In this document: positions 53,361-59,905 of the stretch, in pieces | Layout: every line of letters starts with the position of its first letter | Numbering within the stretch: the stretch's first letter is position 1 | Assembly: GCF_900142005.1 (NCBI RefSeq) | Contig: NZ_FQZL01000014.1 | Span: forward strand, 1 to 64,000 | Reading direction: 5' to 3' | Source: Dethiosulfatibacter aminovorans DSM 17477 | Lineage (GTDB): Bacteria; Bacillota; Clostridia; Tissierellales; Dethiosulfatibacteraceae | Length of the DNA stretch: 64,000 nt | The notes under the pieces: generated by a model | The model's input: only the letters and a program-made list of their open reading frames with translations | What the model was told of the DNA's origin: nothing | Databases searched by the model: none | Translations under genes and position numbers: made by a program

Positions 53361-53394
53361 AAAAACCTTGAGGTTTGTGCGTGCGATATCGTTT

Positions 53395-53424
53395 AAACCT
53401 GCAATTATTTAAATTGCAGGTTTT
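53395..53424 (+). terminator. Hairpin after the second activator gene
   Basis: AAACCTGCAATT (53395-53406) pairs perfectly with AATTGCAGGTTT (53412-53423) around ATTTA. The T-run is only four bases, so termination strength is unsure. Confidence 0.6.
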
Positions 53425-53569
53425 GCTAAATTCAAGGAAATCAAAAGTGTTTAAATGTTAAAAATGTTGATATTTAGGGGATTATGACGTTTTGTGCAAG
53501 GAGGGTATGCGCTGGTTAATATGATGGGTTGGCAATTTTGGATAGTTAAAAAATGCACAAATGAAAAAA

Positions 53570-53586
53570 CTGGCATGGTTTATGCA
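53570..53586 (+). promoter_or_regulatory. Sigma-54 promoter of the second hbd gene
   Basis: CTGGCATGGTTTATGCA has GG and GC correctly spaced, 36 bases before hbd copy 2. Confidence 0.85.
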
Positions 53587-53621
53587 TAATAAATAACACA
53601 TAATGAAGATGGAGGATTTGA

Positions 53622-54461
53622 ATGAAGGTATGTATTTTAGGTGCCGGAACCATGGGAGCAGGAATTGCCCAGGTATTCGCACAGAATGGACATGAAGTTG
53701 TATTGAGAGATATCAAAGAGGAATTTGTTGAAAAGGGTTATAGCTTTATTGAAAAGAACCTTGCAAGAATGGTGAAAAAGGAAAAAATCACTGAAGAGAA
53801 AAAGGACGAAATCCTTGGAAATATAAAAGCTACTGTTGACTTGAAAAACGCTGCGGACTGTGACCTGGTTGTTGAGGCGGCTGTTGAGAACATGAAGATA
53901 AAGAAGGAGATTTTCGCTGAACTTGATCAAGTATGCGATGCGAAGACTATCCTTGCATCCAACACTTCGTCGCTTTCCATCACTGAAATTGCAGTTGCCA
54001 CAAAGAGACCTGAAAAGGTAATAGGAATGCATTTCTTCAATCCTGCACCTGTAATGAAGCTTGTTGAAATAATAAGAGGGCTTTCCACTTCTGATGAAAC
54101 CTTTGAAACAATCAAGGAACTGACTGAGTCATTGGGCAAGGAAGGTGTAGAAGTTGAAGAAGCTCCAGGATTTGTTGTAAACAGGATACTGGTGCCTATG
54201 ATCAATGAAGCTGTAGGAATATTGGCTGATGGCGTTGCAGGCGCAGAAGACATTGACAACGCAATGAAGCTTGGCGCCAACCATCCAATAGGGCCATTGG
54301 CTCTTGGAGACTTGATAGGACTTGATGTTTGTCTTTTCATCATGGAGGTTCTTCATGATGAATTTGGAGACCCTAAATACAGACCGCACCCTCTTTTAAG
54401 AAAAATGGTTAGAGGCAACAAACTTGGAAGAAAAAGCGGTGAAGGTTTCTTCAAGTATTAA
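53622..54461 (+). CDS. hbd: 3-hydroxybutyryl-CoA dehydrogenase, copy 2
   Basis: A protein of 279 residues, nearly the same as the copy at 48926 but lacking the last nine residues (it ends GEGFFKY). The NAD loop [15 protein letters not shown] and catalytic region [14 protein letters not shown] are intact. It has its own sigma-54 promoter. A 201-base gap with a structured region separates it from the second bcd gene. GGAGG precedes the ATG. Confidence 0.94.
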   Translation: MKVCILGAGTMGAGIAQVFAQNGHEVVLRDIKEEFVEKGYSFIEKNLARMVKKEKITEEKKDEILGNIKATVDLKNAADCDLVVEAAVENMKIKKEIFAELDQVCDAKTILASNTSSLSITEIAVATKRPEKVIGMHFFNPAPVMKLVEIIRGLSTSDETFETIKELTESLGKEGVEVEEAPGFVVNRILVPMINEAVGILADGVAGAEDIDNAMKLGANHPIGPLALGDLIGLDVCLFIMEVLHDEFGDPKYRPHPLLRKMVRGNKLGRKSGEGFFKY

Positions 54462-54478
54462 AATAGTTTGTAATAAAA

Positions 54479-54527
54479 TGTCCGGTTTGCGATATGGCTT
54501 TGATCAAGGCCTGTTGTGGACCGGACA
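54479..54527 (+). other. Structured region between hbd copy 2 and bcd copy 2
   Basis: TGTCCGGT (54479-54486) pairs with ACCGGACA (54520-54527), and inside it GGCTTTGATCAAGGCC can fold on itself. An A-rich stretch follows, with no T-run. It could be a terminator variant, an RNA processing site or a protein site. Confidence 0.4.
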
Positions 54528-54615
54528 AAAAAGGACCATTATGTGTTAATTATTTCACTAAAAATGTCGGTACAAATCGGTAAACAGCTGGCCTCTGCTT
54601 GATGGAGGCTATTTG

Positions 54616-54632
54616 TTGGCGGATATTTGTTA
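54616..54632 (+). promoter_or_regulatory. Degenerate sigma-54-like element before bcd copy 2
   Basis: TTGGCGGATATTTGTTA keeps the -24 GG but has GT instead of GC at -12, 31 bases before the gene. It may be weak or non-functional. Confidence 0.25.
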
Positions 54633-54662
54633 ATAAATTATCTAAAATTATGGAGGTTTGAA

Positions 54663-55799
54663 ATGGATTTTAACATGAAAAAAGAGCATGAATTGCTTGC
54701 GCAGCTTTATAAAGAATTTACTGAAAATGAAGTAAAGCCTTTGGCTGCTGAAGTTGATGAAGAGGAAAGATTCCCTGCTGAGACAGTGGAGAAGATGAAG
54801 AAATACGGAATGCTTGGCATCCCTTTCCCCAAGGAACTCGGAGGACAGGGTGGAGACAACCTTGCATACATAATGCTGGTTGAAGAGCTTTCCAAGGCTT
54901 GCGGAACTACAGGGGTTGTACTTTCAGCGCACAATTCGCTTTGCTGTGCTCCTATATACGAATTCGGAACTCAGGCGCAGAAGGAAAAGTACCTGGTGCC
55001 GCTGGCAAAGGGTGAAAAGCTGGGAGCATTCGGCCTTACAGAGCCTAATGCAGGTACTGATGCAGCAGGACAGCAGACAAAGGCTGTTCTCGAAGGAGAC
55101 CACTACATCCTCAACGGATCAAAGATATTCATAACCAATGCATCTACGGCAGAGGTGTTCATAGTATTTGCAATGACCGACAAGTCAAAGGGAACAAGAG
55201 GCATCAGTGCATTCATAGTTGAGAAGGAATTTGAAGGATTCTCAATAGGAAAGAAAGAGCTTAAAATGGGAATCAGAGGTTCCGCTACTTGCGAGCTTAT
55301 ATTTGAGAACGTAAAGGTGCCAAAGGAAAATCTTCTTGGCAAGGAAGGAAAAGGCTTCGGAATAGCAATGAAGACTCTAGACGGTGGAAGAATAGGTATT
55401 GCCGCTCAGGCGCTTGGACTTGCACAGGGAGCAATTGACGAATCAGTGCAATATGTAAAGGAAAGAAAGCAGTTCGGAAGGTCACTTTCCAAGTTCCAGA
55501 ACATCCAGTTCGAGCTTGCTGAAATGCAGACAAGAACAGATGCAGCAAGAATGCTAGTTTACAGGGCGGCATGCCTTAAGGATAGCAAAATGCCTTACAG
55601 CAAGGAAGCTGCAATGGCCAAGCTTTACGCTGCAGAGACTGCAATGTGGGTGACTACAAAGGCTGTACAGCTTCACGGCGGATACGGATACACTAGGGAG
55701 TATCCGGTTGAAAGAATGATGAGAGACGCAAAGATAACCGAGATATATGAAGGTACATCAGAAGTGCAGAAAATGGTAATTGCTGCAAACATGCTATAG
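54663..55799 (+). CDS. bcd: Butyryl-CoA (short-chain acyl-CoA) dehydrogenase, copy 2
   Basis: A protein of 378 residues, the same length as the copy at 41465 and identical at most positions; differences cluster at the N-terminus (NMKKEHELLAQLYKEF) and in short surface stretches such as RSLSKFQNIQ. The catalytic EIYEGTSEVQKM is kept. The start at 54663 has GGAGG upstream; the in-frame TTG further up has none. It heads a bcd-etfB-etfA run without a MaoC gene. Confidence 0.93.
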   Translation: MDFNMKKEHELLAQLYKEFTENEVKPLAAEVDEEERFPAETVEKMKKYGMLGIPFPKELGGQGGDNLAYIMLVEELSKACGTTGVVLSAHNSLCCAPIYEFGTQAQKEKYLVPLAKGEKLGAFGLTEPNAGTDAAGQQTKAVLEGDHYILNGSKIFITNASTAEVFIVFAMTDKSKGTRGISAFIVEKEFEGFSIGKKELKMGIRGSATCELIFENVKVPKENLLGKEGKGFGIAMKTLDGGRIGIAAQALGLAQGAIDESVQYVKERKQFGRSLSKFQNIQFELAEMQTRTDAARMLVYRAACLKDSKMPYSKEAAMAKLYAAETAMWVTTKAVQLHGGYGYTREYPVERMMRDAKITEIYEGTSEVQKMVIAANML

Positions 55800-55810
55800 G
55801 AGGAAAAATA

Positions 55811-56596
55811 ATGAAAATAATTGTATGTATAAAACAGGTTCCTGACACAAACGAAGTAAGACTAAATCCTGAAACCGGAACTCTAATCAGGGACGGAGTG
55901 CCTAGTATAATCAATCCAGACGATAAAAGCGGTCTTGAGGCTGCCCTTGCACTGAAGGACCAGCACGGAGCGCATGTAACTGTCCTGACAATGGGACCTC
56001 CACAGGCTGACGGAGCTTTGAGAGAAGCCCTTGCAATGGGAGCGGACGAAGCCGTACTTCTTACAGACAGGGCTTTTGCCGGCGCCGATACTTGGGCTAC
56101 ATCACTTACTCTTGCAAAGGCTATCGAGAAAATGGACTATGACCTGATAGTTGCAGGAAGACAGGCAATCGACGGAGATACTGCACAGGTTGGACCTGAA
56201 ATGGCAGAGCACCTTAAGATTCCTCACGTAAGCTATGTTGAAGACATGCAGAAGGACGGGGACAGCCTTATCCTTAAGAGGATGTTCGAAGACGGATACC
56301 ACAAGATCAAGATCCAGACTCCTTGCTTAATTACGGCCCTTGCTGAAATGAACAAGCCAAGATACATGAGCGTAGGAATGGTATTTGACGCCTTCAGGGA
56401 AAAGGAAATCAAGACCATGACATTTGCGGACCTTGACATTGAAGCTGAAGAAATCGGTCTGAAAGGTTCCCCTACAAAGGTTAAGAAGTCATTCACAAAG
56501 GGTGTGAAGGCTGCAGGTGTCAAGTACGACGATCTTGACGAAAAAGAAGCTGCAAAGGTAATCGTTGAGAAACTTAAAGAAAAATTCATCATATAA
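55811..56596 (+). CDS. etfB: Electron transfer flavoprotein beta subunit, copy 2
   Basis: A protein of 261 residues, almost identical to the copy at 42614 (MKIIVCIKQVPDTNEV; AGRQAIDGDTAQVGPEMAEHL). It lies 11 bases after bcd copy 2 with GGAGG before the ATG and 13 bases before etfA copy 2. Confidence 0.94.
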   Translation: MKIIVCIKQVPDTNEVRLNPETGTLIRDGVPSIINPDDKSGLEAALALKDQHGAHVTVLTMGPPQADGALREALAMGADEAVLLTDRAFAGADTWATSLTLAKAIEKMDYDLIVAGRQAIDGDTAQVGPEMAEHLKIPHVSYVEDMQKDGDSLILKRMFEDGYHKIKIQTPCLITALAEMNKPRYMSVGMVFDAFREKEIKTMTFADLDIEAEEIGLKGSPTKVKKSFTKGVKAAGVKYDDLDEKEAAKVIVEKLKEKFII

Positions 56597-56609
56597 GGGA
56601 GGTAATATC

Positions 56610-57623
56610 GTGAAGAGAGAAGAATGCAACGGAGTATTTGTTTATATAGAGCAGAAAAACGGTGATATACAAAATGTATCCCTGGAGCTTCTTGGAAAAG
56701 CTCAGGAACTTGCTGGAGAGCTTAAGCAGGAAGTAACAGCCGTAGTGATAGGAAATGAAGTGAAGGATGTTGAAAAGCTTGCCCACTGCGGAGCCGACAA
56801 TATCATCTATACCGAGGGTGAGGACCTTGAACTTTACATGACAGAGCCATATACAAAGGTTCTCGCTGAAGTGATCAATGCAAAGAAGCCTGAAATATTC
56901 CTTTTCGGAGCCACTGCAATAGGAAGGGACATAGCTCCAAGACTGGCGGGAAGAATCCATACAGGACTGACTGCAGACTGTACATCCCTTGAAATAAACG
57001 AGGAAAACAATGACCTCATGATGACAAGACCTGCTTTCGGCGGAAACATCATGGCTACCATCATATGTCCCGACCACAGGCCTCAAATGGCTACTGTAAG
57101 ACCGGGAGTTATGAAAAAAGCAAAGACTGATACTACAAAGACTGCAGAAATAGAGAAGTTTGCAGTGGAAATCACAGCGGCAGACAAGACTTATGAGATT
57201 CTTGAAGTTGTAAACGAAGTATCGGAGAAAATGGACATCCAGGAAGCGAACATCCTTGTATCTGGAGGTAGAGGAGTAGGAAGCGCTGAAAACTTCGACA
57301 AGCTTGTGAAGCTTGCAGACGAGCTTGGCGGAATAGTATCTTCATCAAGGGCGACAGTTGATTCAGGCGTGATGCCTAAGGAAGTGCAGGTTGGACAGAC
57401 TGGAAAGACTGTAAGGCCTGATCTGTACTTTGCATGTGGAATATCCGGAGCCATCCAGCACCTTGCAGGTATGGAGGAGTCTGAATTCATAGTAGCCGTA
57501 AACAAGGACGAGACTGCACCTATATTTGATGTTGCAGACCTTGGCATAGTGGGAGACCTTAACAAGATCGTACCTGCTGTAGTTGAAGAGCTTAAGGCTG
57601 CAAAGCTGGCCAAGTTCGAGTAA
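56610..57623 (+). CDS. etfA: Electron transfer flavoprotein alpha subunit, copy 2
   Basis: A protein of 337 residues, like the copy at 43416 (KREECNGVFVYIEQKNGDIQ; GQTGKTVRPDLYFACGISGA). The start is the GTG at 56610 with GGGAGG eight bases upstream; reading further upstream would run into the end of etfB. A terminator follows at 57702. Confidence 0.94.
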   Translation: MKREECNGVFVYIEQKNGDIQNVSLELLGKAQELAGELKQEVTAVVIGNEVKDVEKLAHCGADNIIYTEGEDLELYMTEPYTKVLAEVINAKKPEIFLFGATAIGRDIAPRLAGRIHTGLTADCTSLEINEENNDLMMTRPAFGGNIMATIICPDHRPQMATVRPGVMKKAKTDTTKTAEIEKFAVEITAADKTYEILEVVNEVSEKMDIQEANILVSGGRGVGSAENFDKLVKLADELGGIVSSSRATVDSGVMPKEVQVGQTGKTVRPDLYFACGISGAIQHLAGMEESEFIVAVNKDETAPIFDVADLGIVGDLNKIVPAVVEELKAAKLAKFE

Positions 57624-57648
57624 GGACGCCATATATAAATATAAAAAA

Positions 57649-57683
57649 CATGCAGCGGTAGGGCATCTTGCCTTAGCTGCATG
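57649..57683 (+). other. Hairpin after etfA copy 2
   Basis: CATGCAGC (57649-57656) pairs with GCTGCATG (57676-57683), with GGGCA/GCC pairing inside. No T-run follows, so it may protect the 3' end before the terminator at 57702. Confidence 0.45.
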
Positions 57684-57701
57684 TGAACAAACTCAAATTA
57701 C

Positions 57702-57746
57702 AAAAAAGCAGATGGAAAGGGAGTACTCCTTCCATCTGCTTTTTTA
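57702..57746 (+). terminator. Intrinsic terminator of bcd-etfBA copy 2
   Basis: GCAGATGGAA and its complement TTCCATCTGC surround GGGAGTACTCC-like bases, followed by TTTTTT. Confidence 0.88.
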
Positions 57747-57750
57747 TAAA

Positions 57751-57778
57751 AAAAAAATTGCCACTCCGGCAATTTTTT
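57751..57778 (-). terminator. Terminator of the first Cys-rich microprotein gene
   Basis: On the minus strand AAAAATTGCC pairs with GGCAATTTTT around GGAGT-like bases, followed by a long T-run. Confidence 0.8.
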
Positions 57779-57926
57779 AATATTCTTGTCTCAATGTCTT
57801 TTCGTACATATCACAGTTTTTTAACATGCATTTGTTATCTATATTGTGAATACATGTTACTGTTCCGCAAGCTCTGAACTTAAGTTTTGCAACATTGAAT
57901 TCTTTGTCTTTCATTTCCTTATTCAT
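57777..57926 (-). CDS. Cys-rich microprotein (DUF1540-like), copy 1
   Basis: A 49-residue protein with four cysteines spaced C-x4-C-x7-C-x4-C (ACGTVTCIHNIDNKCMLKNC), a pattern fit for binding a metal and reminiscent of DUF1540 proteins, though the match is only partial. The start at 57926 (MNKEMKDKEFNVAKL) has GGAGG eight bases upstream, and a sigma-A promoter lies at 57959. A near copy is at 58361. Function unknown. Confidence 0.75.
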   Translation of the reverse strand: MNKEMKDKEFNVAKLKFRACGTVTCIHNIDNKCMLKNCDMYEKTLRQEY

Positions 57927-57958
57927 AATTATAACCTCCGTGTTTTTCTTATGAACAA

Positions 57959-57987
57959 AGTATATCACCTTAAATGCAGGATGTCAA
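57959..57987 (-). promoter_or_regulatory. Sigma-A promoter of microprotein copy 1
   Basis: On the minus strand TTGACA (57982-57987) and TATACT (57959-57964) have a 17-base spacer that starts TCCTGCAT, as in the promoter at 58543. Confidence 0.82.
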
Positions 57988-58044
57988 CATAATATTGCAA
58001 ATAAATGTAAAAAAACTATAAAAATATGTAAAATAACAGTAAAA

Positions 58045-58118
58045 ATGCAAGAACAAAATCAAAAATGCAAGAAATTGTCAAAAATGCAACGTGAAAACGA
58101 TTTCTTAGCTTGCAAAAA
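58045..58118. repeat. ATGCAAGA repeat array upstream of microprotein copy 1
   Basis: ATGCAAGA occurs at 58045 and 58065 (20 bp apart), ATGCAACG at 58084, then CTTGCAAAAAA near 58110. The array begins 119 bp upstream of the microprotein start. The rest of 57988-58319 shows no gene. Confidence 0.6.
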
Positions 58119-58319
58119 ATAGAATATAAATTCAAATCTTATGAATTGCGTACATAAAACAGACGGCGATATGCAGGAAGTGAATTCGATTGATTCAAAT
58201 GAATGTAAATAAAATATTCCTGCAGGTGATTTTGAAGAAAAATATCATGTATGAGATTGGAGGTCGGTGTCGTGATTCGACGGATTCGGATAGGGGAGAA
58301 AGCATTGTGGGAATAATGG

Positions 58320-58349
58320 CAAAAAAAAAAATTGCCGACTGGCAATTTT
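58320..58349 (-). terminator. Terminator of the second Cys-rich microprotein gene
   Basis: On the minus strand AAAATTGCC pairs with GGCAATTTT around AGTC, followed by a long T-run; it closely resembles the terminator at 57751. Confidence 0.8.
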
Positions 58350-58360
58350 ATATCTTCTGA

Positions 58361-58510
58361 TTAATATTCTTGTCTAAAAGCTCTTTCGTAAAGTTCGCAT
58401 TTCTTAAGCATGCATTTATTGTCAATATTATGAATACAAGTTACGGTACCACATGCCTTGAACTTTAATTTTGCAACATCGAATTTATTGTCCTTCACAC
58501 ATTTATTCAT
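58361..58510 (-). CDS. Cys-rich microprotein (DUF1540-like), copy 2
   Basis: A 49-residue protein nearly the same as copy 1 at 57777 (KACGTVTCIHNIDNKCMLKKC), with the same four-cysteine pattern plus an extra cysteine near the start (MNKCVKD). The start at 58510 has AAGGAGG upstream; the promoter at 58543 is placed exactly as in copy 1, 33 bp from the start codon. The two genes, their promoters and terminators form a tandem duplication of about 585 bp. Confidence 0.75.
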   Translation of the reverse strand: MNKCVKDNKFDVAKLKFKACGTVTCIHNIDNKCMLKKCELYERAFRQEY

Positions 58511-58542
58511 TAATATTTCCTCCTTGTTTATCTTATGGACTA

Positions 58543-58571
58543 AGTATACCACTTGATATGCAGGAAGTCAA
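58543..58571 (-). promoter_or_regulatory. Sigma-A promoter of microprotein copy 2
   Basis: On the minus strand TTGACT (58566-58571) and TATACT (58543-58548) are 17 bases apart, with the shared TCCTGCAT spacer start. Confidence 0.82.
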
Positions 58572-58629
58572 CTATAAATTGCAAAAAAATATAAAAAACA
58601 GAGGTAAAACTTATATAATGAACACCAAA

Positions 58630-58695
58630 ATGCAAGATTGAAATAAAATATGCAAGAATTGGTTTAAGAAATGACGTTCAAACTTGCAAAAAACA
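58630..58695. repeat. ATGCAAGA repeat array upstream of microprotein copy 2
   Basis: ATGCAAGA at 58630 and 58650 (20 bp apart), then CTTGCAAAAAA near 58683. The array begins 120 bp upstream of the start codon, as in copy 1. More ATGCAAG words follow near 58733 and 58795. No gene is seen in 58572-58822. Confidence 0.6.
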
Positions 58696-58822
58696 GTGTG
58701 GGAATTCATAGATTATGCAGTTTTGTGTAATAATGCAAGTTGCGGTGCAGGAAAATGAATCGAATGATGCAAATTCGTGGGAAATAATAAAATTATGCAA
58801 GATGAGGTTTTGGGACTGATTT

Positions 58823-58867
58823 TGAAAAAAACAAGCAACCATTGGAAAAATTCCATTCCACGGTTGC
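58823..58867 (-). terminator. Terminator of the two-helix membrane protein gene
   Basis: On the minus strand GCAACC (58862-58867) pairs with GGTTGC (58835-58840) with GGAATGGAA/TTTTTCC pairing inside, followed by TTGTTTTTTT. Confidence 0.8.
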
Positions 58868-58899
58868 TCTGTTTTGATTAATTAAACTGCATGCAAATA

Positions 58900-59634
58900 T
58901 TAGAATTCTATATTGTTTTCATCTGAAAATGGATTTGATCTTGTCGCGAAAGAGAACAGGAATGGATATTCCTTCTTCTGGTATCCCATATAGGACAGCC
59001 ACTCTTTTGCAAGACGGGAATACACTCTTTCAACATCTCCTGTCAGATGTTCCACATCTTCCCTGGATGCTGCATCAAGATCCTTCCTGGCCCCAAGCTC
59101 TTCTATCAGGTGAAGCATGGCAAGGATGAGGTCGGTAAGACCGTCGTGCTCTATGAGGTGGGGATTCTGGATCAGATTGAGTATGAAACCCTTGTGTGAT
59201 GCAATCATGTCCTTAATGCTGCAAAGGTCGTCTGAATCCAGGTTAAGTTTGTATGAGTGGTTGTTCAAACCGTCTCTCATGACTTTTAGCTCCTTAGGCG
59301 AAAAATGTACGTTCTCTTCGATTATGGACTTAAGGCTATGTATTTCGTCGTCTGATGATATAAGTTCCTTTAAAAGGCCGTTTCCCGCCTCACTGAAGAA
59401 GACGCTAACCAGAACATTGGTTTTTTCTCTGATTTTTTCCCTTTCCTGGTCTTCGATTGCTTTGTGGATTATAAGGGATACGAAAATGACTTCGATTGGT
59501 ATGAAGGCAAGATCTTCCATGAGGTAGAAAGCCACATGGTGGAAATCGTGGAACAGCTGGTAATGTATGGCATACAGAATCGATGAGGCAAGCAATAGTA
59601 CAATGGGAAGTTTGAGTTTATTGATGGTTTTCAT
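58900..59634 (-). CDS. Membrane protein with two N-terminal helices and a cytosolic helical domain
   Basis: A protein of 244 residues. Two hydrophobic helices occupy about 8-26 and 36-57 (IVLLLASSILYAIHYQLF; LAFIPIEVIFVSLIIHKAI). The remaining 185 residues look all-helical and charged (EDQEREKIREKTNVLVSVFFSEAGNGLLKEL). I do not recognise a named function. It is the next gene after the Ca-type ATPase on the same strand, but a terminator at 59728 and 270 bases lie between them. AAGGAG precedes the ATG. Confidence 0.75.
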   Translation of the reverse strand: MKTINKLKLPIVLLLASSILYAIHYQLFHDFHHVAFYLMEDLAFIPIEVIFVSLIIHKAIEDQEREKIREKTNVLVSVFFSEAGNGLLKELISSDDEIHSLKSIIEENVHFSPKELKVMRDGLNNHSYKLNLDSDDLCSIKDMIASHKGFILNLIQNPHLIEHDGLTDLILAMLHLIEELGARKDLDAASREDVEHLTGDVERVYSRLAKEWLSYMGYQKKEYPFLFSFATRSNPFSDENNIEF

Positions 59635-59720
59635 TGATACTCCTTAATTCATTAATTTTACTTGTTTCGAATAATAAAACTTGTTAATTATTATACAAAT
59701 TATATTTTGCCGTGTAAACA

Positions 59721-59752
59721 AAAAATACCCGATTGCCTAGGCAATCGGGTGT
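59721..59752 (-). terminator. Terminator of the Ca-type P-ATPase gene
   Basis: CCCGATTGCC-TA-GGCAATCGGG (59728-59749) is a perfect palindrome; on the minus strand it is followed by TATTTTTTG. It lies about 155 bases after the ATPase stop. Confidence 0.8.
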
Positions 59753-59905
59753 ATCCGTACAACAAAACAAAATATATATTTTAAAGAGGGGGGAATTTAT
59801 AAACCATAATCATTATACACAATATTTTGAGTTTGTAAATGCTCAAAATATTAAAAAAACGTAACATTTGCGGGACTTAATTTAACCAGCTGAAAATACA
59901 GATTG

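Noticed and set aside
58040-58800. CRISPR-like array from the repeated ATGCAAGA words
   Set aside because: Repeats are only about 8 bp, spacing is short and uneven beyond the first pair, and no cas genes are present.
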